This document shows positions 11,993 to 23,700 of a DNA stretch of 64,000 bases, one piece after another. Position numbers and translations under genes: made by a program. Positions within the stretch are counted from its first letter, which is position 1; each line of letters begins with the position of its first letter. The DNA comes from Plazaster borealis (lineage: Eukaryota > Echinodermata > Asteroidea > Forcipulatida > Labidiasteridae), in assembly GCA_021014325.1 (NCBI GenBank), contig CM037472.1, forward strand, positions 39,704,234-39,768,233, read 5' to 3'. The notes under the pieces were generated by a model, which searched no databases, was not told where the DNA came from, and saw only the letters and a program-made list of their open reading frames with translations.

Positions 11993-12436
11993 TGTAACGT
12001 ACTGCCAACGGGTCCTTGTTTGCTCTGCAGCCAAACGCAGACAGAAAACAAACTAACTCCGTTCCGTTCAATATGAAACACACTGATTTATTCATTCTCC
12101 AAGAGCAACAACTTATTCCATGCTCACTCACTGAACTCAGCATTTGGTCTGTCTAACACGACTAAATCATGCACAACACATTGCTAGAAAAGGGCGCCAA
12201 AACAGCGCATACTGCCAGCGCACCACCTGGATAATCTCTTATCATTATAATTTTTGTTATACAATGTTATACATCAACAAATGCGCGCGATAATGCGGCC
12301 AATCACTGTTCAGTTCACACCAAGTTCAGGCCAGCTGCCTTGGGAGCGTTGTCCTTCCAAGATCCGGCGGGGCCACTCCAACGCACCGGCGGGGCTTTCG
12401 TCCAATACACAGAGCGTACAGTTTGAGTTCGTTACA
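11993..12436 (-). repeat. 5' LTR of the LTR element
   Basis: 444 bp with TG...CA ends. The primer-binding-like sequence lies directly inside it at about 11974-11992, and the GAAG target duplication directly outside it. Confidence 0.92.
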
Positions 12437-13749
12437 GAAGTAATGCAACCAGTGAAATTATACTGCCAGCAAAACTGAATTTATCAAGAATTCCAAATAC
12501 TTCTGAAATTCTTAAGATTGCATGATCTAAGTATGACAGAAAGTTGCAAACACGAAGAGTGTCATCTGGTAACTGCCAGACTTCATCAGCCAGGATCATA
12601 TTACCCGAGTCCTTATGCACAAATACATCACCCTCCTCGCCAGCATTCTCAATAAGAAATTCAGTTCTGTTTAAATGTACAACAGGACGACGGCTTTCAA
12701 CAAACGGGCTACAGCAGAGACTCTTCTCTTAATATGTTATTGGATGCTTCACCAGCCCTCTTAAAGACAATAACATGCATGAATTCCATCTTGCCATATA
12801 TATGTAGCCACTGACATTCAGGTAAAAAATACCATCTGTGTTATAAACCTCTGGATGTAGATGCAAACTGCTGATTGATATACCCTCACAGACTGGCCTT
12901 CTCCATCTACCCTTAGAGGAAGCTACCAACATCACCGAAGAGTTTTCACATGCATTTGAATTTTCAAAGTTATTGAAAAAATGTGTGAGACCCTCTTGAA
13001 TGTACTTGGCAATGGAGAAATCAGTATGGATGAAAACATCCCTTTCTTGATAAGTTGAGGATTCAACAAGTAAGGACATGTTATCTTGCAAAGTGAGGCC
13101 CATGATGTTTGATGACAGAATAACAAGCAGGCAGTCGTTGGTATAGTTGTACCTACTTTGAAACTCCCCACCTTGATCTTGTGAAGGGACACGATGACCT
13201 ATTCTCAGGCGAGTACCAGCCGGACACCAAACATTTCTACATAAACCAGAGAAAGGATCATATATCTGAAGATTACTACAGTGTCCAAGAAGCACTGGGG
13301 AACCCCAACTTTTCATCAAGAACCCTTTCTCTTCCATGCTGTGAACCATTTATAAAGCTGATAATATTGATTACAATAAATCAGATTTGTCTTATCAGTC
13401 GTTAGTATAAAACCACCCTTTATTGCTTACCTAGTCTTACATTACATACATTCTCTGAATATTGTTGCTGTTGTTTAGTTAAGAAAAAGACTTTCTCAAA
13501 ACCATTCCGTTTCTTTTGGAAGGAGTTTTGAAAAATATTTTTGGCTGTAGTGGTCCCTTCAATAGTCCACTTCACTTTGAGAAACATGACCATGAAAAAT
13601 AAGATTTTCTTATTTTGTGACAACACCTTTGTGGACAAGTTTAAGACCACAGAATGTCTCAAGTTACTGTAATGTGTGGGAATCTTGTAATCTTAGGTTC
13701 ACACTTTAATGTAGTGCTTGCTTACTGCATGCATCAGCGAAAATGACTT

Positions 13750-14100
13750 CAGTCGATAGTGGCTTGTCGTGGCCGAGCGGTCTAGTTCACCGAACCCAAG
13801 CTTTGGTGTTGTCAGCAGCAGAGTGTGGGTTTGAATCCCGGTCATGACACTTGTGCCCTTGAGCTTTGTAAAAAGTTGGGAAGGTAGTGCAGTCTGCTCT
13901 ACCAGCCAGGATCCTAGTTGATGATACCCATGCCTACATCCTTACGGACTGTGAAGGGGTTAACCCTGTTTCAGCCCCAGGAGTAGGTGGCAATGTGCCC
14001 TTGGTGACAGCTGATTTGGGTCGACAGCCCAAATCAGTTAAGTGTAGCCCTCACCTTGAAGTGGCCGTCCGGCCTTGTGAGTAGTGTGGTATCTCATAAA
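13750..14100 (+). repeat. tRNA-derived SINE
   Basis: The head carries the pol III internal promoter: box A TGGCCGAGCGG at about 13770 and box B GGTTTGAATCC at about 13830. Both are of Leu/Ser tRNA type, but the cloverleaf is degraded. A body of about 250 bp with no tRNA similarity and an A/T-rich tail (AAAAAATTTAAAAAAATTT) follow. This is the standard tRNA-SINE layout. Confidence 0.75.
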
Positions 14101-14577
14101 AAATTTAAAAAAATTTAAGTTAAAGGGAAAGTACATTGACTGTTTTTCGGTTGATGAAATTAATTCCCATTTTATAGTTTTATACAACAAACCTTCGAAA
14201 ATTTCATCAAAATCAGCAGTCCCATTTTAGTGAATCAACTACAATTAGTTTACATTACATCAAGGATGTTCTACCTGTTCCTATTAGGCTTTATTTGATT
14301 GCGGCAATCAAAATAAGCCTTGTTGATTCGTGGGGTACTCACACAAAATATTGTTGGCAGTATTTCAGGCAGAAATAATTCTCTAAAGGAGTGGTACTGG
14401 TACATACTGTATATTCAGTAGGCTTTACCAGTCCTGTGCTATGTCTGTATACAACATGTTTTGTATGATGCCATGAAGAATAGAGATCTGGATACATTTT
14501 TTCATAAATTGTATTTGTTTTTGATTGTCTGCAAACAGGAAAAATCAGACTTATAATAGTAAGCATGGATTACGTTA

Positions 14578-14715
14578 AAAAACATTTGCATTTAAGGTAA
14601 ATAAGACAACATATGACTAAGGCAGGTGAAGTGCTTCAGGTTCTAAAAAACATTTGCATTTAAGGTAAATAAGACAACATATGACTAAGGCAGGTGAAGT
14701 GCTTCAGGTTCTAAA
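14578..14715. repeat. two-copy tandem duplication, unit about 67 bp
   Basis: AAAAAACATTTGCATTTAAG through GAAGTGCTTCAGGTTCT occurs twice in direct succession with essentially no difference, so the duplication is recent. Non-coding. Confidence 0.85.
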
Positions 14716-14999
14716 AGTGAATTTATTGAGAAAATACCCAGTTGGAGTCTTAAAAGTACTGCCTTTCCTTTGTCAAGCAACTAAATGTCTTTCTTTCGAG
14801 TGCGAATTTGAAAAACACTTTTGAGAAAATTATTTTTCTGAAATTGCCACGAGTTGTTTCTTTTAAAAGAGATTTTGAAATCTTGAGGATTGGAACTATA
14901 CCCTTCCAAATATAAAAAGTACAGCTGCACTACTGGTATGATTTCTAAAAAGCTATACACTTCCTTTTGAAATGAAATGAAAATGAAGTAAAAGCTTAC

Positions 15000-15078
15000 C
15001 TGATAGGTTCCAAAATACGATGAGGGAACTCAAGGCGAGCCAAAATGAAGGTCTGAGAGAAAGACTAAGGTGAACCAT
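15000..15078 (-). CDS. candidate signal-peptide first exon
   Basis: ATG at 15078 opens 26 codons (MVHLSLSLRPSFWLALSSLI, then VFWNLS) ending in phase 1 at TCAG|gtaagc, a strong donor. It is hydrophobic with an early basic residue, like a secretory signal peptide. It lies upstream of and on the same strand as the receptor pseudogene, whose ectodomain lacks a signal peptide, so it is plausibly its first exon. The ectodomain frame at 13349 does not obviously join in the same phase, so at least one exon may be missing between them. Confidence 0.45.
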
Positions 15079-15499
15079 CTTGCAAACTTGTTAAACATAA
15101 ATACACACTACTCTTGTGGGGAGATATCCAGCTGCTAGTCTCTTTTAAATGAGTTTCAATTCAGTTTGAAGTCACATACTGGACATGTAGACCAATGACT
15201 TTCAGAGTAATTGAGGTGATCCAAAATGGTGACTCATGGGATCTTGGGTTGTTGCATTCGGCTAGCTACTCATTGTCTAATTAGGGGAAACACAACATAA
15301 ACATTAACCACTGATCTTGTCAAAACAAATTTGATATAATAACTGTTCAAAGTGGCATATGCAAAATTGAGAAAGGTTCAAGTGATGTCGATACACTGTG
15401 ACTAGGATGTCATTCAACTCTCTAGAAATTATCAGTGGGCCACAAAGTAAAGATTTAAACTTTCAAATAAATTATTCTGGTGTTTGCAACTTGGTAGAC

Positions 15500-16130
15500 C
15501 TTTGAAAGTGTTTCCTGACCAATGGCAGTAGCTGTGTGCCACCATATTGTCATTTACCTCAATGCTGTCAACACTGGCAGCAGCTGTGTGTCACCTGTGT
15601 CCTTTATCTCACTGCCAATGGCATAAGCTGTGTGCCACTATAATGTCACTAACCCCAATGGCAGCAGCTGTGTGCCATCATATTGTCATTTACCTCAATG
15701 CTGTCAACACTGGCAGCAGCTGTGTGTCACCTGTGTCCTTTATCTCACTGCCAATGGCATAAGCTGTGTGCCACTATAATGTCACTAACCCCAATGGCAG
15801 CAGCTGTGTGCCATCATATTGTCATTTACCTCAATGCTGTCAACACTGGCAGCAGCTGTGTGTCACCTGTGTCCTTTATCTCACTGCCAATGGCATAAGC
15901 TGTGTGCCACTATAATGTCACTAACCCCAATGGCAGCAGCTGTGTGCCATCATATTGTCATTTACCTCAATGCTGTCAACACTGGCAGCAGCTGTGTGTC
16001 ACCTGTGTCCTTTATCTCACTGCCAATGGCATAAGCTGTGTGCCACTATAATGTCACTAACCCCAATGGCAGCAGCTGTGTGCCACCATATTGTCCCTTA
16101 CCTCAATGCTGCCAACACTGGCAGCAGCTA
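15500..16130. repeat. 136-bp tandem repeat, about 4.5 copies
   Basis: The unit contains CAATGGCAGCAGCTGTGTGC, CATATTGTCATTTACCTC and CACCTGTGTCCTTTATCTC. The copies starting near 15547, 15683, 15819 and 15955 are almost identical, and the edges are degenerate. The copies read open on the plus strand for up to 82 codons only because the unit happens to lack stops; no start context or family match supports coding. Confidence 0.9.
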
Positions 16131-16578
16131 TATTGTAAGTTTTGAAAGTGCATTCCATGTATCTATTTCATGGTCAAAATTTCCTTCAAATCTTGTTGAA
16201 TAAATTACTTTTAGGAAACAAACATTAAAACTGTATTATTAAGACTTCCATTATCCACTTCTGGTTTATTAGATAGTCTCAACTGAAAGTACATGATTAA
16301 TTATCAACTTATGACAACTGTTCAAATTTATTTACAAAAATAAACCCACCCAAAATAATAACAATTAATACTGACACAAAATAATATTCTCCAATTAGCC
16401 TTTTTGAGATATGGTGGACACTATAGGAGTGCACTGTTTGGTTTTGGTGTATACAGACAGATTTACCCAAACCAAACAGTATAATTATAGCTGATAGAAG
16501 TTTTGTACTGGATTCATAAAACAAATCAGGCAATTGGACACCATTTTCCTGTAAATTCAGGATTGACGAAACCTTTAA

Positions 16579-17462
16579 CCCTTTCCTTACCATAGGCCAC
16601 TTTAGTTGACTGCACTCATACCCCCTCTTCCTTACGATTGGCGACTTTAGTCGACCAAGCTTAGACACAAAAAAGCACTCAAGCCTGAGCACAAAGTCCA
16701 TTTTAATAAAGCTGTAGTTTTGTCCATGTTCACCCTCCATACCCAAGCTTACCATCATTAGAAAGTGAAAGATATGATCTTTCAAATGATGGTAAAATAA
16801 AATAAGGTTGCTATTATGCAATCTCTTCAAATAAGAGTTGAAAGATCGGAAATGCCTAACACCTACGGAGCGCCACATGGTTGTGTACAAAAAAGTGTTT
16901 GAGATTACAGATCGAACTGAAGAAAGAAAGACAAAGAACTTTGACATTTTTTGTCCAATCTCAATGATTTTTAGATTATATGAAAAGGTTTTCGATAAGT
17001 AAGAACTTTGTTATTAGGCCAAATAAAAAAACAAACATGTTTAGCGTCCTGCCTTTTTTTTTTCCGAAAAATTTTTGGCCAGGCTATTTTTCAAGATGGT
17101 TGGTTGCCAGCTTTTAACAATGTGCTTTTTTCGGTGTGCTAAGTCTAAAATACGATATTTTTTATTTTTGGAATTTATTTTTTAAAAAGTTATCTTTTTT
17201 TTCTTAAAAAAAAAAGAAAATAAGAAAGAAAAAAAGGAGGCGGCCTCTAAAAAGGAAGTGGGCGGGGATTCTAAACATGTTTTTCATTTTATTTGGCCTT
17301 ACTTATTTTGCTTTAAAACAATATCTTGAAGGAGATAATGGAGTTTTTAAAAATGGCCTTTGAACGAAAGCTTTCTGTTGTGTAAGAATGTGTGCTTCAC
17401 GCTTGAGTGGTAAAACAATGCGGTCACCAGCGGTTGTTTATGTCCAAACAATTCGGAAAGGG
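16579..17462. mobile_element. piggyBac-type non-autonomous DNA transposon, TTAA target
   Basis: The ends are CCCTTTCCTTACC and TTCGGAAAGGG, flanked on both sides by TTAA (16575-16578 and 17463-17466). CCC...GGG ends with TTAA duplication are diagnostic of the piggyBac superfamily. A subterminal direct repeat of the left end occurs (CTTACCATAGGCCACTTTAG at about 16585 and CTTACGATTGGCGACTTTAG at about 16630). The 884-bp interior has no transposase motif; it includes a poly-T/poly-A hairpin around 17050-17230. Confidence 0.8.
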
Positions 17463-19789
17463 TTAAAACGCTTTCAATGACACAGTTTCAAAGGTTTAGC
17501 CCCCCCCCTCCCCATCCTCAAATATCCACCAACTGGTTGTGCATGTGTGTGAAAGATTCAATAATCCACAGCCAAACCAACCATGCATGCTTGGCCTTGG
17601 AGGCCAGGTGTATCAACTCAATTATAAACAGCTAGTTGTTGTTAACGCTGAAGGATTCTGAATAATGTGGAAAGATTCCTATATCAAAATTGCTTTACGG
17701 AGCCCCCCAAGGGACAGGTAAAACTGGAAAATGTATTTTGTTGCATGAACATTTTTTTTTGTTCCCTTGAAATACTATTTTGCTCCCACAAAATATTATT
17801 TGATTCACTCATAATCACTTCGCTCCCTCAAAAAAATGTTTCGGAACTTAATAGATACTCAAATAGCATATCACGGATTGAGTACCAGCTAAAATATTTT
17901 AAGGTAAAAAATATATAATTTCATTCCCATTAAAATAATGTAATACTTAATTCCATTAAAATAGCATTTCGTACCCACAAAATAATATAATTGTTCCAAG
18001 GAAGTGGAATGATTTTGAGGGAATGAAATGATTTAAAGGGAACCAAATAATATTTTGTTGAATGAAATACCTTTTTTTACTTGTTGTATTTTGCAGGGTT
18101 GAGAGTTGGAAAAGAAAATAATCCTGATGAACACAGTTTCAAAAAGGTCATTTTCACGATAAACAAAAGTTTGCCAGGAACCAGTCAAAAACAATTAACA
18201 TTATCAGTTTTTTTATTGGTAACCATTATTTGTAACCATTTCTGCTAAGCAAGATTTTTCTTTGCTGAGCAATTTATTTCGTACAAAACAGCTTTCTGAA
18301 ATTGGACCCTGCCAATCACAACCAGCACAGTGAGCCCAAAAATCATCTTAAAAAGAAATCACATTAGGAAATGTACACAAGCTGCTCTGGTTTGCTGTAT
18401 TTTTAATTTGTTGTGTGTATTGTTTCCAAGTTTCACGCACTGTTGCCGTAGTTACATGTAGGTATTTGTTATGATGGGTGGCACAAAAGGAATTGGTCTT
18501 TTAAAGACACACAAGAGGTTTTTCCCCCAGTGAAAAATCAGTCATTCTTTAAAGTTAAACTGAAGGCAAGAATTACTTGGAATCCTCAACAGTATAACAC
18601 AGTTGTTGACTCCATACATGTTAACAAAGAGTGTAAATGATTGGTAATTATATCTAATAACTGATCATCCACAATCAGCAGCAAACAGATATTATTGTAT
18701 TGCCAAGTTTTCAAATTTCTAGAAGCGCTTTTAGATTATGTGCCATACAAAATGGATCTCATTCGATGTTGAGGAGTCATTCCATTATTTAAAAAATATA
18801 CAAATATTTGAACAAATGTTCAGATTTTATTTTCAATGAGTATGTTTTACTCAGTAAATTAGACCCAATCTGTTAGCAATAAACACACAATACAACCAAA
18901 ATGTGAACAATTCATAAAATCTGTAGCCAGGTTTTTGTGAGAACAAAAAGAGTAAACGTTTTGTCAGGGATTTCAATCAAATTCATATCATTTCACAACT
19001 TTGATGAAATTTCAGACTAATTTAATTTAGTTTACCAGCTCTATACTGGTATATTTGTATAGCTGTCTGATTTGGGTTCTTGACCACTTCATGTCGGTAT
19101 TTTGATAAATTTTATATTTGGGGACTTTTTGGAGCTTCTTGAGTAATCGCCTTCCTTTAAAAAAATAATTGTTGCCATGATAAAAACCTGACTTGACAAA
19201 GAAAGACAACAAAGGTTCTCATGATTAGTTCCAAGATTTAATGTTGACGTGTGAGAAAATTTGAGTAGCCACTCATCGTGAATCAAAGAAACCAACGCCG
19301 AAAATCTCCAATGGTATGCTGGAATCTCGGAGCGCTTTAATCTGGAGGTCCTTCATTCAAATCCCACTCTCATCAATTGTTCTTTGTTTCAACCCAAATT
19401 TAATTAACAATTACCCTGGCAGTTTCCCTTGTTGTTTATTACTCACAATATTAAAAGAATAAATATTAATAACCAAGTCTTTGGGAAAATATTTGTGGTT
19501 CACAAACTTGAAAATGTTCCTCCACAACATCAGGAAGCAAATTTTGGAGGAATTCATTGAAATGGTTAACTTAAGTTAATAGGCAGAATTGCATAGTGAG
19601 TCCAGCAGTACATTTTGCACTAAATTACTGATACACCATGGTATTGACAACTATTTTGTAAGTATCTTATTTTTTCATTGAGGAAATGCAAAAGTCGATG
19701 TTTGTGTTGAAAAAGAAAAACAAATACATGTGTGAGAGATATACTTATACTTATGCATACAAAAAATGAACAGACCGATCCATTAAGCT

Positions 19790-20325
19790 CTACCCCATTA
19801 ATGCACTGACAAATCAGAACCATGCTAAGAGTCTAAGCTCCGCCCCATCATTGCACTGACAAATCAGAACCTTGCTAAGAGTCTAAGCTCCGCCCCATCA
19901 TTGCACTGACAAATCAAAACCTTGCTAAGAGTCTAAGCTCCGCCCCATTAGTGCACTGACAAATCAGAACCATGCTAAGAGTCTAAGCTCCGCCCCATTA
20001 ATGCATTAACAAATCAGAACATCAAAGAGTCTAAGCTCCGCCCCATTAATGCATTAACAAATCAGAACCATGCTAAGAGTCTAAGCTCCGCCCCATTAAT
20101 GCACTGACAAATCAGAACATCAAAGAGTCTAAGCTCCGCCCCATTAATGCACTGACAAATCAGAACCATGCTAAGAGTCTAAGCTCCGCCCCATTAATGC
20201 ACTGACAAATCAGAACCATGCTAAGAGTCTAAGCTCTGCCCCATTAATGCACTGACAAATCAGAACCTTGCTAAGAGTCTAAGCTCCGCCCCATTAATGC
20301 ATTAACAAATCAGAACCATCTGAGA
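19790..20325. repeat. 50-bp minisatellite, about 11 copies
   Basis: The unit contains GAGTCTAAGCTCCGCCCCAT, TAATGCACTGACAAATCAG and AACCATGCTAA. Variants replace the last part with CATCAAA, giving 46-bp units. Some units carry CATTAACAAATC in place of CACTGACAAATC, so two sub-types alternate. Confidence 0.9.
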
Positions 20326-20749
20326 GTCTGACAAATTTCAATTTGACTACAACCTGTAAACTACTGCCATTTTGGGTAGCACAATGTGCATTTTGGAGCA
20401 TGGTGCAAAGTTTTTCTATAAGGATTTATGTATAGAAACAATACTCTTTGGACTTGACTTTCACACGTTTTGCAAAGTCTCAAGGTCCTCTCAGAGTTAT
20501 CAGTTTCTGTTATCAGAAATGCCTTTGAACAAAGAAATGAGTGATTTTGGAATGTCAGCTTTAGCGCCAGCAGTAGCCCAAACTTTGTGCATACAGCGGG
20601 TGTGTACGAGTGTGTGACATATTTTCTTACCATAACAATGTGTGCAGAGATGCATATGTCCATTCAACATGAATGCCATTACTAGGCAAATCACTATTGT
20701 GGGCAGAGCTTAATGATTCGGTCAATTCTCTAATGAAAATTAAAAAAAC

Positions 20750-23700
20750 TTAGTGATGATGTCCTAGTGACAAAATTAACGGTGCTAAACACCCACTAAC
20801 CACACCAAAAAGCTCCAAGCGGCTGAATCCTGATGTGATTTCTGTATTACCCTCTGCGTCTGTAGATGATGCTCGGCGAGTTCCTGCTATTTCTGGAAGA
20901 ACATGAACTGTAGCTACATAAAGGAAGGTTCCAGCAGAGAATAACATGGAAATACCTGTGGCATTAAATGTAGATAGTGTTTCTTTGCTTGCCTGAAATA
21001 AATAATAAAGACACAAAATATCACTCAAAATGATTTTCATTATTTCAGTTTTCATGAAAGGATAAACAGTGCTAGCTGAACCTGAAAGTTACTTGTGTAG
21101 ATATGCACTAAAACTCACCCAACCTCTGAAAACTCTTGTTAAATTGTCAAGATTTATATTTGAAATATGATTTAATTAATCACAAGATTGATCAAAATGG
21201 GCCATCTTTGTGGTGCACCCATAGGGGGAGGGGCTTGAGCCCCCCCCCAAGGGCCTGCAATGTTGTTTCTTTTATAGAGATTATCAAAGTGGAAGGGCCA
21301 TTTGTTATCAAAAGAAACACTGAATGCACTGATGTTGGCACATCAAGAAAACTTACAATACCTTATGAGTGTTTTATTTTGTATTGAACTATAACCCCCC
21401 CAAAGGTATTTTCGGAGTGTGCCACTATTATGTAATAATGTCAATTGGTACTCACATGACTCAAACCAAAATATGTAACGAGAGCAGCAACTGGTGCTGC
21501 CATAGAGAAGACCATAAGATGTTTGCGTATCCTATTTCTCTGGTAGTTCTCATGCATTAAGAAGGTTACCAGACCAAATGCTGCTGGTGCCTGAATTTAA
21601 CAGATAAAAAGAAACACAACGTGGCATCAATGAAGTCTGGGTATTAGTATGTTAATATCCCACGCAGTCTATGATACAGGCCAACATTTTGAAGCCAATA
21701 TGAATGGACTATTCAAAGTGCTTTATGAGAATAACTCTTAAAATGAGTATAACCCCCAACCCAGCGCAAACGAGTCCACAGGATGATAAGTCTACAGTGA
21801 ATGACGATATAACTACCAGTATAATCTTGTACCTGATGGATGCAACTTCAGGTAGTGCTAAAATGTCACTCTTGTTATTTTGTTTGTACCCTTACATTGT
21901 TGTGTGATAAGCACTGTATAGACCCCTTGCACAACGCACTGCGCACTCGTACGCACCTATTTTGTCCACCATTTTGGGTGTCAAAATCGTATACAAACAT
22001 GCTTAAAAGAGAGTTGACACCCAAAATGATGCGCATTGCTCGGAGGTGCGTTCCGCGTTGTGTAAGGGGGCTATAGAAATCAATAGGTCCCCCTTGCATA
22101 ACGCGAAACGCTACAGGTACGCTGAGGTCACACGCATGTTTTTACGCACAAAGAACAGCTATCGCCTATGATCTGCCTCCTTTTTTAGAGTGTGACGTCA
22201 TATGCAACGGGTCTATACTCAGGATTCGAACCCACTACTCCTGCATTCCAGTTAAAAATCCTGTAACTAACAGCGGGTACTGAAATCAATTTATGACACC
22301 AGTCTCCCCTATTATCCTCCAAAATCAACCGATAAACCCTTCTTCAATAGTTGAATTTCAAATGCATCTCAATCTATCAATATCATTCAGATCCCCCAGA
22401 TGCTTTTGAAGAACTTGGGGCAGAGTGAAGTCGAATTCAGCACACTTGAACAGCCTTTGAAATAATTGGACATCTAAAGCATTTACTTCGTCTTTCCTTT
22501 TTTTATCCAAAGTGGATGATACTGAACGGTCAGACAGTGGGAGGGTCAAATATTAGATTATAAAAGAAAAAAATCAAACAAAGATGATATTTTCTGCTGA
22601 GAACTTTAATTAAGTTGAAAGTGCAAATCACAACTCAAACTGTAATAAAGAGAACTTTTACATGATAAAGCTCTTTAAAATTACAATTCAGTCGTATTTT
22701 AAAACTTCACAAATTAACAACTTACCTTATGAAGCATAATGGCAATAAATACAATCATTTGAACATCTGTACGACCCATTGCTGCTGCTCCCATAGCAAT
22801 TCCATCCGCTGGTAACAAATAAACAAACAAAAAACTATATAACACATAGTGCTTTATATAAAGGTGTTAGTTTTATAGAGCTGCATAGCACTTTGGATTT
22901 GCCAAAATAGCCAAAATGCAATGTGATGATTTCTGTTTCACATGTATCTTTTGCTTAAAAAGTAAAACATTTCAAAAATTTGTTCTTTTTATTAGAAAGT
23001 TTGCCCTATGTGTTTCAAAACAATTCACACACAAAACACATGGCATGTCCCCCCAAAAAGGTTAATATCTAAAGGAAACACAACCCAATAGACTCCCTGC
23101 ACATGCAGACATAGCTGAGGTCAACCAATAGCAATGCATGCACATGGAAGTGCCTACATACCACCAGCCAATAATGTGCTTTCTGATGTCCTCAGTGAGG
23201 GCGCTACGTTATGAGGTTATTACATGTATGTCAAATGCAATGGGGTCTGTTCACTGGGATGAACACATGCATAGTTTACATATCAACTCAAGGTTGGCCT
23301 GGTGGTTTCTTTTCCTGCCATTCACCTCTGTGGACCCCAGTTTGAATCCCACTTCAGACCAGAGCCTTGCATGTGGATTGGGTTTCCAGTCCCTACCTGA
23401 TTGCGTGGGTTTTTCCCCATTTGTGCTAGCTGCCGGTATTGAAAGTCCTTCTTTTTGTTCCTTTTTTCCCCAGTTTACCTCCTCCCCTCCCCCAACCTCC
23501 CCCCTTCCCCTTCAACTGTGGTTGGATGGCTCTGTAGAGGTGCTGGGGTCGATTTCACAGAACTCTTCCTAACTTAGGACTAGTCCTAGGCAATGCTAAG
23601 AGATAGGACTAGTCTTAAGTTAAGACCAGTTACTGGTCCTAACTTCAGATAAGACTAGTCTTATCTCTTTGTGAAATCGGCCCCAGGTCACCTGTTCCAT

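Larger units (their letters stand above)
9670..12436 (-). mobile_element. non-autonomous LTR retrotransposon, young
   Basis: Two 444-bp LTRs (9670-10113 and 11993-12436) start TGTAACG and end CGTTACA. By eye they differ at only two positions, so the insertion is recent. A 4-bp target duplication GAAG flanks it (9666-9669 and 12437-12440). A polypurine tract AAGGAGGGGGCAA (minus strand) abuts the low-coordinate LTR, and a primer-binding-like TGGTGGCAGCTGGTGGGA abuts the other. The element is therefore transcribed on the minus strand. The 1,879-bp interior has no reverse transcriptase, integrase or protease motif. The host site is an exon of a receptor pseudogene. Confidence 0.92.
8542..13349 (-). 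pseudogene. methuselah-like class B 7TM receptor, broken by LTR insertion
   Basis: Seen on the minus strand: an ectodomain (13349 down to 12441), TM1 (SIISLVALLL), then the LTR element 9670-12436 inserted inside the TM1 codons. The frame resumes as SFTTYCFFPMLQNNPG, a TAG stop, and IIMNLMLALMLAQMILLAG. TM3 follows (ATLHFAWLAVFTWM), then TM4 (GVLGWVLPAVFITT), TM5 (NCWIQNPLHAIVFFGIPVG) and a donor at 9106/9107. The last exon, 8542-8772, gives TM6-7 (LIVLTGMTWTLFIIANLL, NSLQGALIGLMFL) and the tail. Order and motifs match methuselah-like/secretin-family receptors, where the stop position is normally Lys in the PGK motif. Defects: TAA at about 12729 in the ectodomain, TAG after NNPG, and frameshifts before ATLHF and before the GGRNCW segment, besides the insertion. 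Only the older stops and frameshifts show that decay did not start with the retroelement. Confidence 0.85.
15079..20749. other. repeat-rich intergenic between receptor pseudogene and SLC39A9
   Basis: No exon is recognised. Contents listed separately: the 136-bp array, the piggyBac-type element and the 50-bp array. In addition, 17740-18060 holds several diverged copies of an AATATTATTTTGTT / GGGAATGAAAT motif in both orientations, probably an old fold-back repeat. A tRNA-like GGTCCTTCATTCAAATCCC near 19350 looks like a SINE remnant. The 3' UTR of SLC39A9 must lie just below 20750; no canonical AATAAA was seen on the minus strand there. Confidence 0.55.

Noticed and set aside
8542..13349. A functional receptor gene with a retroelement in an intron
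   Set aside because: The element interrupts codons of TM1 and not an intron, and there are two in-frame stops and frameshifts in addition.
13760..13850. A tRNA-Leu/Ser gene
   Set aside because: Boxes A and B are present but the acceptor stem and arms do not pair, and a SINE body follows directly.
16309..16947. 212-codon minus frame as a transposase
   Set aside because: No DDE/DDD motif context or piggyBac transposase similarity is visible, and it crosses the element's left end.
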